Source: Euryodendron excelsum (taxonomy: Eukaryota > Streptophyta > Magnoliopsida > Ericales > Pentaphylacaceae). From it: a stretch of DNA of 64,000 nt. Shown here in pieces: positions 1 through 12,100 of the stretch. The position numbers and the translations under genes are program-made. Every line of letters begins with the position of its first letter. Within the stretch, counting starts at the first letter, position 1. The stretch lies in assembly GCA_033060915.1 (NCBI GenBank), contig CM065388.1, positions 289,001-353,000 on the forward strand, read 5' to 3'. Under the pieces are notes generated by a model. That model made no database searches. It was not told the DNA's origin and saw only the letters and a program-made list of their open reading frames with translations.

Positions 1-1549
1 TGTTGTTTAGTTTTCCAGGAGGCTGGGGCTCATTCTTTAAATTCGACTCAATTTCCCTAGTTATCTATTATTTATAAACACATCCCTTACTTGTACTAAA
101 CAATATAAGGAAAAAAAGAAAAAAAAACTAGAAAATCCAAGCAATTGAAACTAATCATATGGCATAAGTCGAAAGTGGAGCAGCTTAATTTGACTTTTAA
201 GTTTGTGATTTGTGCTAATCAAATGTGTATGGAATTTAGTGATCGCTCCCTAAAAAGGTAATACTTAACCGTAAGTGTACGGCCGCGATGTAGTAATAAT
301 TTATCGTAAGTACGAGGTCGATCCCACAAGGAAGATGGTTTACGTAAATAGGAAAACTTACCGTGGATCAAAAATCTTAGAAAAAACACTCCAATAAACA
401 AAAATATGATTTTAGGTTGAGAAAATATTTTTTTATCTAATTTAAACTAAGAACTAAAGAAAAAGTCTTGGGATCAATTGATCCAATCAATTGCGTCTCT
501 TGGAATTTCGAAGGAGATAATTTAATAACTCAAATCCTTTAACTACATCGCGAGTCTCGGATTCGGAAGATCTAGCGATAAAACCAAGTGTTCTTCAAAA
601 TTTCAACTTCTAGAACAAATTGGGTTGTTAGAATTAAGGACGAGTACCATCGATTCGTGCAACGCATATACTGAATATAGATTCACGCATAAACGTTACC
701 GAACATAATCAAACATCCAGGTTTTCAAGAGTTTCTAGAACGAAGAAGAAGAAGAAAGAAGACCAGAAAATTTAACTTTAAAACCAATAACGTACCTCCT
801 TCGTTCATCAAAGATCTTCAATTAATCTTCACAATTGATCCCAAGATGGGATCTAGCTACTCATCATAATCATAGATACGCAAAGTTATATTGAAAATAT
901 ATTGAAAGACTAAGTAATCTGATTACAGGAATTGAAAACTGAATGAAAACTATGAATAAACTACTCTAATATACTCTTAAAACCCTAGAAAAACGTCAAC
1001 CCTAGAAATCTCTTCAAAAACATAAAAAAATTAAATCTATTATACTACCTACTCATCTATCGACAACTAAAAAGTGAGTTAATATATAAATCCCGTCGTT
1101 AGTCGTACGGACGGTTACCACCTAGTGCTCAGATGGGTCGGGTCTCTTCACAAAAATGGTAGGTCTCGAAAAGTTATATGAAATTGACATATTATGGGCC
1201 GAAATAGCTTTTCTGGTTCGCGAGATATGGACTTTCAAAGTTTCAACTCCGCGTGCTTCCGCAACTTGTACCACAGCTTCAGCAGCTTGTACCTTCACAA
1301 CAACCTCGTGAAACCTACGATTAAATTGCATTCAAAATCATTCCATTTAAGCTCAAAACCATTCGAATGCCTGGGCCACCGTTTGAACACCACAGACGAC
1401 TGTTCAAACGCTGCGCCGAACGCACTTCGAACAGGAAAACTTGCTCTCTGAATCTTTTGAACGGTCTACGGACTTTATTTTAGCATGACACCATTTGACG
1501 TACCATTCAAACGCAACTGTGCACCGTTCGAACGCCCTTGAGAACCGTT
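1..1549. repeat. Unclassified dispersed repeat, left part
   Basis: No gene is visible. The stretch is AT-rich with short random ORFs only. From about 1360 it carries many copies of a TTCGAAC / GTTCGAACG word, and the same word resumes directly after the solo LTR at 3451 and continues to about 3480. This indicates that the LTR landed inside an older repeat that runs to roughly 3620. The class of that older repeat is not clear. It looks like non-coding retroelement sequence, but I see no protein domain in it. Confidence 0.45.
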
Positions 1550-1554
1550 CGAAC

Positions 1555-3450
1555 TGTTGAGTCAATGCCTTGATTTTGATGATAACAAAACATGGTTTAA
1601 TGATCTAATAATTCTACTTAGTGTGCAGAGTAGTTATTAATTAGATCTTGATTTGAAGCTTATCATAATGGAGGATTTGTGATGCAAAGATTTGAATAGA
1701 GAATGAAAAGCATGATGAGATGGTGTATTCTACAAAGCTGATATTATAAAAAGAAAAAGAAATCTCAAGTTGATGAAAATCTTAGATTGAAGATTAATAA
1801 GCTTGATGATATGACACATTCAACAATGGTGATCTTATAAGAGAATGAAGATATTTCAAGATGATGGATATCAAGGAAGAAGAATGAAAATGATTAAAGT
1901 CTTGATTGAAAATATTGGAGATTTTAAAGACTTGAAGATATCTTGCAAGAATAGAAGAAGAAGAGACCGACTCAAAAATATGGAAGCTTTCTTGTTAGAT
2001 TTGAAGATGTCTTGAAGACATGGAAGGAATCATAAGACTAGAAAAGCTTTCTTGGAAGATTTGTTAAAGTCTATGAAGAAGTTATATTGATTGAAGAATT
2101 CTAGAAGAAATCTAGAAATGAAGATGTTCAAAGAAGGATAGAAAATCAGTTGAAGAAATGAGAATTCTAAGTCTTGGAAGCTCTTTTGAAGATCATGATG
2201 AAAACTTGGTTAAATGGTTGAGGCATTGATGATGGAAGAGCTCTACAAATAATGAAAATGGAGAAAAATTCATCTAGAATGAATTGAAGATGTTCTTGGA
2301 GTCATCAAGCCTTGAAGAAGTGTTTGCAAGTTTTAAAATGCTTAGTTGGGTGATCCTTAAAGAGCTTGAAGCTATTGAAGAAGATTGAAGAAATATTGCA
2401 AAAGCTAAAGATTTTTCTAAAAGAGTTGACCCCTCAAGTAAAAAGAGTCGACTCTTTCGAACAGAACCTTGGAATTATGCTGGAGATCCAAAAGAGTCGA
2501 CTCTTGCTGTAAAAAGAGTCGACTTATTTCAACAGAGAACAAAAAATGCTGCAGACTGCTTAATAGAGTCGACTTCTAGCGCAAAAGAGTCGACTCATTT
2601 GGACAGTAACTTGAAAAATCTGCTGAAATGCAAAAAGAGTCGACTCATTGTAAAAAGAGTCGACCCTCAGACAGTAACGGCTAGTTTTCTGATAGACGGT
2701 ATGGGCAAATATGCAACCAAATCTTCCCCCATACTTCTCCAACGGCTAGAATCGATCCATATCTTTATATACAAGATACATACAGCTTCAATGATGATGA
2801 TCAGAGGAATTATACCATTGATATCAAGTGCTTGAAGTTGAAAAACTCCTGTACCTCACTGCCACATATTTTTGCTGAGTGTTTAAGGTTATTTATTGAG
2901 TTATATTTATTCATATACTCACTAGGGGAGTTACACATTGTATAACCTTTATTCATTTCATTTGGGTGGGTTTGTAAACCTGTAAGTTTGAGTGTTATTG
3001 GGTAAAGACACTTGTAAATTTGAGTGAAGTTTGGACAAAATCACTTGTAAGTTTGAGAGAAGCTTGGACAAAATCTCTTGGGTTTTGAAAACTTAGGAAG
3101 AAGCTTTTGTAAGAGTGAGCTGGGCACTTGTGACAAAACCAGCAGCTGTGTAAAGAGTGTTACATAGTGGAATTCCTTCGAAAGGATCGAAGAAGAGAGG
3201 ACGTAAGCAAGGTTGGCCGAACCTCTATAAATCTGGTGCTCTTCTCTTTTGCCTCTATTTTGCTTATTTGCTCATTATATATGCTTGCATAAATATACAC
3301 ATTAGTATATACTTCACATGCTTGATATATATATATATACTTTGATTAAGTATTGTTGAAATACATAAACTGTTTTTAGTTGCAATTCTTGATATAAATT
3401 CTATAAAATCCAATTCACCCCCCCTCTTGGGTTGTCTTCTTGGGCCAACA
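1555..3450. mobile_element. Solo LTR, 1896 bp, with 5-bp target duplication
   Basis: The block starts TGTTG and ends CAACA, a perfect 5-bp inverted terminus. It is flanked by identical 5-bp direct repeats CGAAC at 1550-1554 and 3451-3455. No gag or pol coding sequence lies inside, so this is a single LTR left by LTR-LTR recombination, or the visible part of a non-coding element. The long purine-rich stretch, the C run and the CTTGGG near the 3' end look like plant copia-type LTRs, but that class assignment is an inference. It interrupts the TTCGAAC-rich repeat on both sides. Confidence 0.85.
2423..2672 (+). repeat. Four-unit array of paired GAGTCGACTC palindromes
   Basis: Inside the solo LTR the word GAGTCGACTC (a 10-bp palindrome) or a one- or two-base variant starts at 2423, 2445, 2494, 2516, 2566, 2587, 2637 and 2657. 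The copies fall into four pairs. Spacing inside a pair is 20-22 bp and pair-to-pair spacing is 71-72 bp. Most copies are preceded by a run of A. This is a short tandem array in the LTR, perhaps its U3 part. Confidence 0.85.
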
Positions 3451-3455
3451 CGAAC

Positions 3456-3844
3456 GCCCTTCGAACGCCATTTCCAATTTTTTGCGAATTTATCCTTTTA
3501 AAGCCCGGATTCTTGAAAGCATACATAAAACTAAGTTAGTGACGAATTAAGACTAGAACAACATAATTAAACCTATTCTAAGGCTAACAAATAACTAATT
3601 AAAGCATGTAAATTGCACTTTCAGAGCACAATCATTTAGGCAAATAAAAAATTGTGGATTATACAAAGATGCAATGTCACAAAGAGTAAGCTCATTTGAA
3701 AATATCTTTGAAAAAGAGTAGAAGAGAAATGGCAAGTGGTCAAAAAGTAAACAACACAGGCCATAGCAGTCACTATCCTAAAAGTTCTCTTCCTCTTTTG
3801 TTTTCTTTCAAACTTTTCATTTAATCAATACATTGGTAAGATGG
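3456..3844. repeat. Right part of the interrupted repeat, then spacer
   Basis: This continues the TTCGAAC-rich repeat seen before 1550, fading by about 3620. It then becomes plain AT-rich spacer up to the copia element. No gene is visible. Confidence 0.4.
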
Positions 3845-3850
3845 GATGTT

Positions 3851-4436
3851 TGTGTAACCCCCATATTAGTGGTCATTAATATCATTTTTCAGTTTTGATT
3901 GTTCCAATTCACTGCCATTGATTTGCAGTTTTAGTTTTCTACTTTTTATACAATTAATTGGCAGATTCAAATTGTCAGTTTTCTTTTGGAAAATTAGTAT
4001 GCATTGTATGGAGATATTTCTGCAGAGTAACAACTTTGTGCATTGATTTTGGTCATTAAATTCGTATTGTAACATTCCAGCCTACAATATCCATAAATAG
4101 GTATTTCAACAATTGATTTTGGTGACCAAATTCTATTCTAGTTTTCCTATTTGATTTCCTCAAAGTTTACTTGAGCAAAGTAAGGTGTGTGGGAGAGGCT
4201 TCTGCTTCTCAAAGTTGTGCAGACTAAGAGAAGCTACAGTAAGTGGCTGGGCTGTTGTATCCTGGGGACGGCATGCTATACTTTGCTGCACTGGAATTCT
4301 GTCCATAGGAGCCCGACCCGTCTTAAAGAGAGCGACATTGTTCACGCCTCAACTCAGTCGATACTTTATTGGTGTTGTAAGGTTCCATATTGTTTTGTTT
4401 TGTTTTATTTTACTGGTTATTGTATTTTTTCTAACA
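3851..4436 (+). repeat. 5' LTR of copia A
   Basis: It matches 6177-6715. It ends in CTAACA, the inverted match of the TGTTAG that starts the 3' LTR at 6149. It lacks the first 28 bases present in the 3' LTR. Relative to the 3' LTR it keeps about 35 bp near 4176-4210 between two CAAAG direct repeats. The gag ATG follows 16 bp later. I did not find a standard tRNA-Met primer site in that gap. Confidence 0.88.
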
Positions 4437-4452
4437 ATTTTAAGACGGTGCT

Positions 4453-5140
4453 ATGGAAGAAAATACAACCAATTGTGTAGCTCCTGTTAATGTTGGATCG
4501 AATGACCTCAATAAGCCATTTCGATTCAATGGGGAACATTTTAAGAGGTGGGCAAAGAAAGTTCTTTTCTATCTTAAGCTAATGAAAGTAGCATGGGTTC
4601 TTACAGCTAAAAACCCAAAGAAAGTTGATACTCAAAATATGAGTCAAGAGCAGCTTGAAGAACATGAAAGGAATGTTGGAAAATGGGAGAATAATGAAGA
4701 AGATTGAAAAAATTATTTACTTAATTGCTTGTCTAATGAGTTTTATGATTATTACTCAAGCACTTATTCTACTACCAAAAGTATTTGGAAAGCATTGCAG
4801 AAAAAATATGATACAGAGGAAGCAGGGGCAAAGAAGTATGTATGCAGTCGCTATTTCAAGTATCAAATGGTGGAGAACAAGTCAGTGCTTGCACAAACTC
4901 ATGAACTACAGAATATCGTTCATGAAATTCAATCCGAAGGTATAAAAGTGGACGAGCAAATGTAAGTTGCTGCAGTCATTGACAAACTGCCAAGTTCATG
5001 GAAAGAATTCCAAAAGATGTTACGTCATAAGCAAAGTGAATTGAACTTGGTGAATCTCATGACTCGGTTTCGCATTGAGGAGGAAGCTAGAAAGCAAGAC
5101 AAAAATGAGGAGGCCTATGGCAATACTGCTTTTAACAAGG
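4453..5140 (+). pseudogene. Copia gag remnant with two in-frame stops
   Basis: Starting at the ATG at 4453, the translation resembles the N-terminal part of plant copia Gag: a FNGEHFKRW-like segment, then a [14 protein letters not shown] and a [16 protein letters not shown] segment typical of the gag_pre/UBN2 family. A TGA stops it at 4705-4707, where a Trp codon would be expected. A TAA stops it again at 4963-4965. The same frame continues afterwards with [14 protein letters not shown] residues to about 5140, where the sequence jumps to pol. It is a dead gag. Confidence 0.85.
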
Positions 5141-5579
5141 TGATTCTCTATCTACCACAGACTATATTTTTACTCTAGGCAGTGGAGCTATTAGTTGGAG
5201 ATCAAAGAAACAACAAATAATTGCTAAGTCCACCATGGAAGCAGAGCTGATAGCTCTAGCTTTAGCTAGTGAGGAGGCAGGTTGGTTACAGGATTTATTA
5301 ATTAATATACCTATGTGGGATAAACCTGTTCCACCTGTACTAATACATTGTGATAGCACTGTTGCAATCGGTAGAGTGCATAACAAATATTACAATGGGA
5401 AATCAAGATCTATAAGGAGAAAACACAGTACTGTGAGATCATACCTAAGCAATGGAGCAATAAACATTGATTTTGTAAGATCTGGCTCTAATCTTGTTGA
5501 TCTATTAACGAAAGCTTTGGCTAGAGAAAAGGTTTGGAATACATCGAGGGGAATGAGACTGAAGCCCAAAGAGGAATAA
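5141..5579 (+). pseudogene. Copia RNase H remnant fused to gag by deletion
   Basis: From about 5151 the frame reads as the C-terminal RNase H of copia polyproteins. It has a [14 protein letters not shown] start, [12 protein letters not shown] with the catalytic-type Glu, then an HCDS segment and a DLLTKAL-type tail, stopping at 5577-5579. Everything between gag and this domain (protease, integrase, reverse transcriptase) is absent, so an internal deletion of roughly 3 kb or more joined the two ends. The deletion size is inferred from normal copia length. Confidence 0.88.
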
Positions 5580-6148
5580 ACCTCCTATAAGGATACCCTG
5601 CCTAGGGACTGGAGATCCCAAAAACTAGGTTAAAGGGACAAACAAATCAAAAAGAGAGGTTAGTGTGGTATATGCACTGAAGAAATTAAGTGATCTATTG
5701 TCCATTCCTAAGATGTGGGTGTGTGTGATCTTGTGACGATGAGAAGGTTGAGATTGGTTCTGATCTCTTAATGAGCTCTATAGCCCTTATGCGTGGGGTG
5801 CCTAAGTCATAAGAGCATCTTTGATAGACTCACTTATATGAGTATGGGAGTGGGGCCGCTTTCTATGAGAATTGGGCTAATTCTCTAAAGTGCTCATGAA
5901 AGTCGGGATAAAGCACAAGTTCGTAATGTGCTGGTCTTGAAGCCTAATTTTGATGCCTAGAATATCATATGTATGACGTGATTCTATGTGCCCTCAAGCA
6001 GTTTTAGTTTCAAGGCTTAGTCCACTAAGACTCTAGTAATGGAATCACTGAAGCACTAAGTGAAGGTTTCAAGGCATTGCCACCTTCATTATGTATGATA
6101 TTCTCACTTTGCTCAACAATTTGTTTTTTATTAAAATAAGTGGGGGAA

Positions 6149-6715
6149 TGTTAGTGTATTTTAATATCAAATATATTGTGTAACCCCCATATTAGTGGTC
6201 ATTAATATCATTTTTTAGTTTTGATTGTTCCAATTCACTGCCATTGATCTGTAGTTTTAGTTTTCTACTTTTTATGCAATTAATTGGCAATTCAAATTAT
6301 CAGTTTTCTTTTGAAAAATTAGTATGCATTGTATGTCTGCAAAGTAACAGCTTTGTGCATTGATTTTGGTCATTAAATTCATATTGTAACATTTCAGCCT
6401 ACAATATCTATAAATAGGTATTTCAACAACTGATTTTGGTGACCGAATTCTATTATAGTTTTCTTATTTGATTTCCTCAAAGTTTACTTGAGCAAAGTTG
6501 TGCAGATTAAGAGAAGCTATAGTAAATGGTTGGGCTGTTGTATCTTGGGGATAACGTGCTATACCTTGCTACACCGAAATTCTGTCCATAAGGATGCGAA
6601 CCGTCTTAAAGAGAACGACATTGTCCGTGCCTCAAATCAGTCGATACTTTATTAGTGTTGTAAGGTTTCATATTATTGCGTTTTATTTTGCTAGTTATTG
6701 TATTTTTTCCTACCA
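6149..6715 (+). repeat. 3' LTR of copia A
   Basis: It starts TGTTAG immediately after the polypurine tract and ends CTACCA, one base off the CTAACA of the 5' LTR. It lacks a segment of about 35 bp held between CAAAG direct repeats in the 5' LTR, and a shorter one near 6336. GATGTT follows at 6716-6721. Confidence 0.88.
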
Positions 6716-6721
6716 GATGTT

Positions 6722-8700
6722 AAATAGTCCAAGTTTCAATTTAAATGGCCAATTCCATGAGGTCCCACAACTAGCACTAACATATATAAGGAGGGAGTCT
6801 AGCATAATAATAATTTAAGCATAGAATTATCAATAGATGTCGATGAATCAACAAGAGCAGGCGTACTCCACCAACGTTTGTGGGGCCCCCTATTTCGTAC
6901 GATCTGTTCACATTGTTGTCCTTTATTTTTTTCTTATTTACATTCATTATTGCGTTATTTCATTGTCATGTTTTCTTTTTCTTTGCAGATGAGCGACATG
7001 CATATCTGGGGTCCACTATAGAATTGGAAAGAAACATACGTGGGCGGCTAACTTAGGATCTGAACCTACCACGTTTGGATTGAGTGGCACTTTAGAGAGG
7101 GAAGGAAATTGTTTTTTTTCTCCTTTCTTATTTGGCTTGTAAAGAAAATAAAAAAAAGTAAAAGAGAAAAAAAGAGATAAAAAGAAAGAGATTTAGAAAT
7201 TTTCATCTTGTTCCTCTTTTTTTTTTTTGTTTTTTCTCTTAAGTAAAATAAAATAAAAAAAGAAAAAAAGAAATTTTTTTTTTATAATTTTTTCTTCTCT
7301 TCTCTTACCTTACTCGTGAAAGGAAAAGTGTGAGAGAGAGAGAGAGAAAAAAATCGTGGTAAAAGTCATTTCTTTGTTCTTTTTAGTTTTACAAAAAACA
7401 AAGAAGAGAAAATAGAAAGAAAATAAATTTTTCTTATTTGAAATTCAAAGGAAAAGGAAAGAAAATGATAACATAATAATTCAAAAGTAAAATGACGAAA
7501 GGTGCAAAATAAAATAACTTTTTCTTGTATTTGTACATATATTTTTTTTTCTCTTCTCTCATAAGCTAGATATCAAACACAAGAAAAAAAAGTAATTATT
7601 GTTTAACTAATTGGGCTAGTTTAATTGGCCACAATCCTTCTCCTTAGTTTGAGAGATCAAGGGATTTATGCTTGTCACCATTAAGAATACCCAATTCATG
7701 AATTAGGCAATGTGTAAAATTATTACCCGAATTTGTTTAGTTAAAAAGAAACGAGAAATAACAGCGCACTGTTTGTACAAATTTGTGTGTTTGTTACCTT
7801 GGACATATAATTTTGTGTCATAAATAATTATAATATTTTATCTTCTTTACGTTCGAACGGGTTGTCAAAAGATAATGGGAAAGCAGTAAGCACCATCGTT
7901 GTCATGTAATAGTGACTGGTAAAACAATTACAATAACTAATTTAAATGCAAACCGGGCGACACTCTGGGAAGAAAGCGAACAGAACAATTAAAAAAAAAA
8001 AATGCTGACTGATTTTCTTTGCAAAGAGGTTGAAGTGTCATTGTTTACCAGCTTTGCTAATTTCCAAATAGCTAGATATCCGAGAAATATCATTGTCAAT
8101 GTCAACAAACTAATTCACTCAATAAATAATTAAAACAAGTTACAATAAAGCCTTTTTTTCTTCAAGAGAGGAAACTTGTTTACTTAGATATTCGGTGAAT
8201 AAACTTTTATGAAATTTTAAAAGGAAGTTCAAAATATTTTAGAAACTCTAATGTAATTTTAAAAATATTTGTCAAAAATATTTTCAAGCCGTGGCAAGAA
8301 AAGAAATCTTTAAAAAACATATCTATCGCCTTTGTCTCTATTGAAAATTTGAAATGGGGCCCCCGTGCCTCTGCTCCGAATTCCCAAATCCGTCCTTCGT
8401 AGAAAACAATAAAAAGAAAAGTGGAAAAAAAAAAACCTCGTAGAGCACAGTATAATTATTGCCCCGAAAAACAAAAGAAGAATAAGAAAAAAAGATAAAA
8501 TTAGAAAAATACAGAAAATGCTCTGAGTTCCTTTCATCAATGTCTGCCTCTCTGTCTGTCTACTCTGGTGTATGTGTCTCTTTGGTTCCTCACATGGTTT
8601 CAACATTTCCAGTTTAATGGAATCGTCTCGAGCCTTAAAATCGATACATTCAATATACGAGACTTGCCATTAACACAAACTTCTTAACGGCGGCTAATTA
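6722..8700. other. AT-rich spacer upstream of the ARF-GAP gene
   Basis: Low-complexity A/T and GA/CT runs dominate (for example 7127-7330). I see no conserved protein, RNA gene or clear transposon. The proximal part must hold the promoter of the downstream gene, but I could not place a TATA box with confidence. Confidence 0.5.
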
Positions 8701-8715
8701 AACTCTTCTCTCTAG

Positions 8716-8716
<1 letters not shown>

Positions 8717-8764
<48 letters not shown>
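8717..8764 (+). repeat. CT microsatellite in the ARF-GAP promoter/leader
   Basis: A nearly uninterrupted CT run of about 24 units, some 340 bp before the start codon. CT tracts are common in plant core promoters and 5' leaders, so it may mark the transcription start region of the gene (inference). Confidence 0.8.
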
Positions 8765-8769
<5 letters not shown>

Positions 8770-8950
8770 CTGCTGTTGTTTTGGACCAACAAGTTTAACT
8801 CAATTTGGAACTCCTAGAAGTCTCTCTCTCCGCTTATGTAGAGTTGGTAGTTGTCTTTGGTTTTGGTTTTTAGATATAGTACTAGTTTTGAAACTGAAGT
8901 ATTTGAGGCGATTTGTCATTTCGTTGAGTAGTGATTAAGATCGGGGGAAA

Positions 8951-9105
8951 ATGAGAGATCTTGGCTGGCTTTGAGAGCATCGAGTCATGGACTGGATTTT
9001 ATGTGGCTAGCTCTACTGAGATAGGTTCAATCGCTGAAGATCGAGCATATATGTGATGATTATTAAGATATCCTACAGACACGAGGACCAATTGCTGTTG
9101 CAAAC
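8951..9105 (+). promoter_or_regulatory. Cluster of upstream ORFs in the ARF-GAP leader
   Basis: Four ATGs precede the chosen start codon. 8951-8974 and 8987-9010 are 7-codon ORFs. 9051 is an ATG followed directly by TGA. 9056 opens an ORF in another frame that runs through the true ATG (9106), crosses the first splice junction and stops in exon 2. An overlapping uORF of this kind normally lowers translation of the main ORF. This assumes the leader is unspliced here, which I cannot test. Confidence 0.55.
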
Positions 9106-12100
9106 ATGCATTTCACGAAGCTCGATGACTCTCCTATGTTCCGTAAACAGGTCAGTCGTCTCTCTGTCTCTGCCATTCAATTGCTGTACTGGAATTGGCA
9201 TGATTTGAGGCTGTACTCCATAATTTTGCGCTTTAGTATCGTCACTTTGGGAGGGTTGCCTTTTAAATTAGTGCAAAATGTGTAGCTGCTAAGGTAGCGG
9301 CTTGCTCAAATATACTTGTCTACGTTTCACCTCAATTTGCTAATACTATGAGAGAGAACTAGTTATGCCCCTACTCAATTTGCTAAGTTAGTTGGAATCT
9401 TCTGGAGAACTTTCGAAGTTAACTGCATCAATTTTGTTGGACAGATAACACCGAAAATCGGAAAATAGGGTTTAATAGAGGATTTTATTTTTTGTTAAAA
9501 AGTCTGAAATGCCTGCAATCATCCTTAAGTTCAAACCTCCATTGCATTTGGCATCTTCTACTCGAAAATAGTCGTTCTGACTACTTCATTCAATTTGTTT
9601 TGGTTATCTGAATACGGACATGCAAACTTGAAGAGTAGGGAAAGCAAAATTCTATAATCTATTACTTTGGAACCATAAATTTTACTTACAGTGATGCATT
9701 ATGATTTAGTTTCGTTATTGCCAACTAGATTAAGAGAAGAATTTGTTATTATGCACTTACCTATATATGTACTATTACTCCTTGACGGGAGGGATTACTC
9801 ATTATCTGCCATGAAAGCTTTTAATTTGAGTCTGTTCACATATTTGTTTGACTTAAATTTTGCTTATCTCTGCGTATGTTTTCACATACTTCCAACAAGT
9901 ACGACTTTAACCTGTCTTGCAAGTTGCAACCTTGCTCATTTTCTGTTCATGTCAAGCTAAATATAACCTTCTGATCCTTATTGTGGGTGTCATGGGATTT
10001 TTGTGTATTACAAGTACCTTTATTGGCAGCTTCTATACCCAATTATTTGGCGCAGGCTGTGTGTTGTGATTTTGTTATCCATACCCATACAATATCAGTT
10101 CTGTGGAGTTTAGTGCATTAGTCATCTTGTATATGTTGTGGGCACAAGCACTTTGATTGCGTCCAGGATACCCATTGGTTGCTTGTAGATATTGTTGTGC
10201 TGAGAATGTCTTGGTGATGCCTTCTCTGGTGAAACAGATACAATGCTTGGAGGAAAGTGCTGAATCCATGAGGGAAAGAAGTATAAAATTTTACAAAGGA
10301 TGTCGAAAATACACGTGAGTACATTTTTAATCATGTTTCTGGACTTTTGCCTGCTTGATGAATTCAACTTTCCGCTCAATGTTTTGAATATTTAAGAATG
10401 TCTCATCTTACATCAATAGACTTTATAGGTGATCTCAATTTTTGGGAGGGGATCTAATATGGTATATGACCTGTGTACAATGGTGGTGCCCCTTTTGGCT
10501 TCTTTTTGGGATTAATGCATACCACTTACTTATAAAAAATAAAGCCTCATCTTTCAGTTTGCGTAAATCTTGAATTTCAATTTTATTGGTTTATTTAGGT
10601 GTTTCAATTTGATTATGCACCATTAGTCAAACTTCAACTGATAGCATTTTGACTTTAGGCTGTAGTTTAGTTTTACCCTTTGTTAAGATGCTAATTTTAG
10701 GTTTGTCCTCTAATTTTCAGCTATTGGTCTTTTTTCGAGATGGTATGAATCAATAAGTTGGTGTTCTTTTTCTCAGGATGTTCTTAAGTTCTTATTATCT
10801 TTTCTTTGATAAACAATTTTAGTTTGTAGACGAAGTGAAAGATAATTCAAAGTTTGTAAGATAATTCAAAGTTTATATTAGCACAATCTAATTTTCTGGT
10901 TATTGCTTTGAACTTGTCCTTGGTAGAGGTTCTACATTTTTTTGTTATTGAACTTCAAGGGAACTATCTTTTGATTCTACCCAAAAAACTTCTTTATTGG
11001 CTGAGCTTAGCTCTTTTGTCTTCCTAAGAAATTCAAGAGTTATTGATAGCTTGTTGATTTGTGTTTTTTTATGGCTGCCATATGTATAGCTGGTAAAATA
11101 TTCTGAAGTTGGTGTATTTTATGGTAAGTGATGTTGGTGTTTCGGTGTGTTCTTTAACTTGCAGTGAAGGGCTTGGTGAGGGATATGATGGGGACATTGC
11201 TTTTGCCAGTGCCCTAGAAACTTTTGGTGGAGGGCACAATGATCCAATTAGTGTGGCTTTTGGAGGTATGTCTGAATGTTGGAATTTTATCTTGAAAGTT
11301 ACTTTTGGTAAAGGTGGATATTGGTTGGTCCCTTTGCTCCTAGTTTTCTGTTACTGATGAATCAGAATTTGCAATCACTTTCTTCTCACTCGCTTCATTT
11401 GTAGTCATCTAGTGTACAGACTCAAGCTTGTTCATGTCATAGCCTTTTGCATGACAGCTGCTTTATTTAGTTTTTTTGTACAAGAGGTAGGAACAACCTT
11501 TAAAATTTAATATGGTATTTTTGAGAATAACTGTGTTGTTTATGAACTTTGAGTCTTCGATTGAGAGGGCCAGTTTGTGGAGGTTGATAGAAACTTAGAA
11601 CATTAGGAAGTTTTTCCCATTGACCTTCTTTAGACTTTGTGCGTTTGGAGTCTGGAGATTGGAATTTTGTGTTAATTATGGAAATGTATTAAAATTAAAA
11701 AAATAGTGAATCTTCCTGTAAGTTGAAGCCATGTGCCATGCTTTCAAGGTCATAATTTGTTGTGCTTGGACATGTACTTGGACTTTTGCATTAAACCTAT
11801 GTCCAAGTTTTGAGGAAACATAAAGAAGGAAAGAAAGAAAGAAAAACATGAGAAGTTGAAGCCAGATACTTACCACAAAAAATTAAAAAAAAATTTGAAA
11901 AAAGAAAGGAAGGAAGGAAAACAAACAAAGCTCAAGCATTATTGCAAATGTGAAATCCTGTCTATATCCAAGGATCACACTTAAAATTTGAATATGACAG
12001 TGGTTTTATTTTGAGGTGGATTAATACTAAGTATTTTCAGGAAAGCTTAAAGGAATATATAAAAGTCACAACCCTACTCAACTTTATAATTTTTAGGAAA

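Larger units (their letters stand above)
3851..6715 (+). mobile_element. Internally deleted Ty1/copia retrotransposon (copia A)
   Basis: Two direct LTR copies (3851-4436 and 6149-6715) flank about 1.7 kb of interior. The interior keeps the start of gag and the RNase H end of pol, but protease, integrase and most of reverse transcriptase are missing. GATGTT stands at 3845-3850 and again at 6716-6721, which fits a 5-6 bp target duplication. A polypurine tract (AAGTGGGGGAA, ending 6148) lies just before the 3' LTR. The element cannot be autonomous. The two LTRs differ by several short indels, so it is not recent. Confidence 0.9.

Noticed and set aside
3843..3851. TGTT at 3847 as the true start of copia A, with a 24-base deletion following
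   Set aside because: The flank would then be TGGGA, which does not match the 3' flank. GATGTT next to TGTGTAAC does match on both sides.
4437..4452. Primer binding site for copia A
   Set aside because: The 16 bases between LTR and gag do not show a convincing match to the usual initiator tRNA-Met complement. I left it unannotated.
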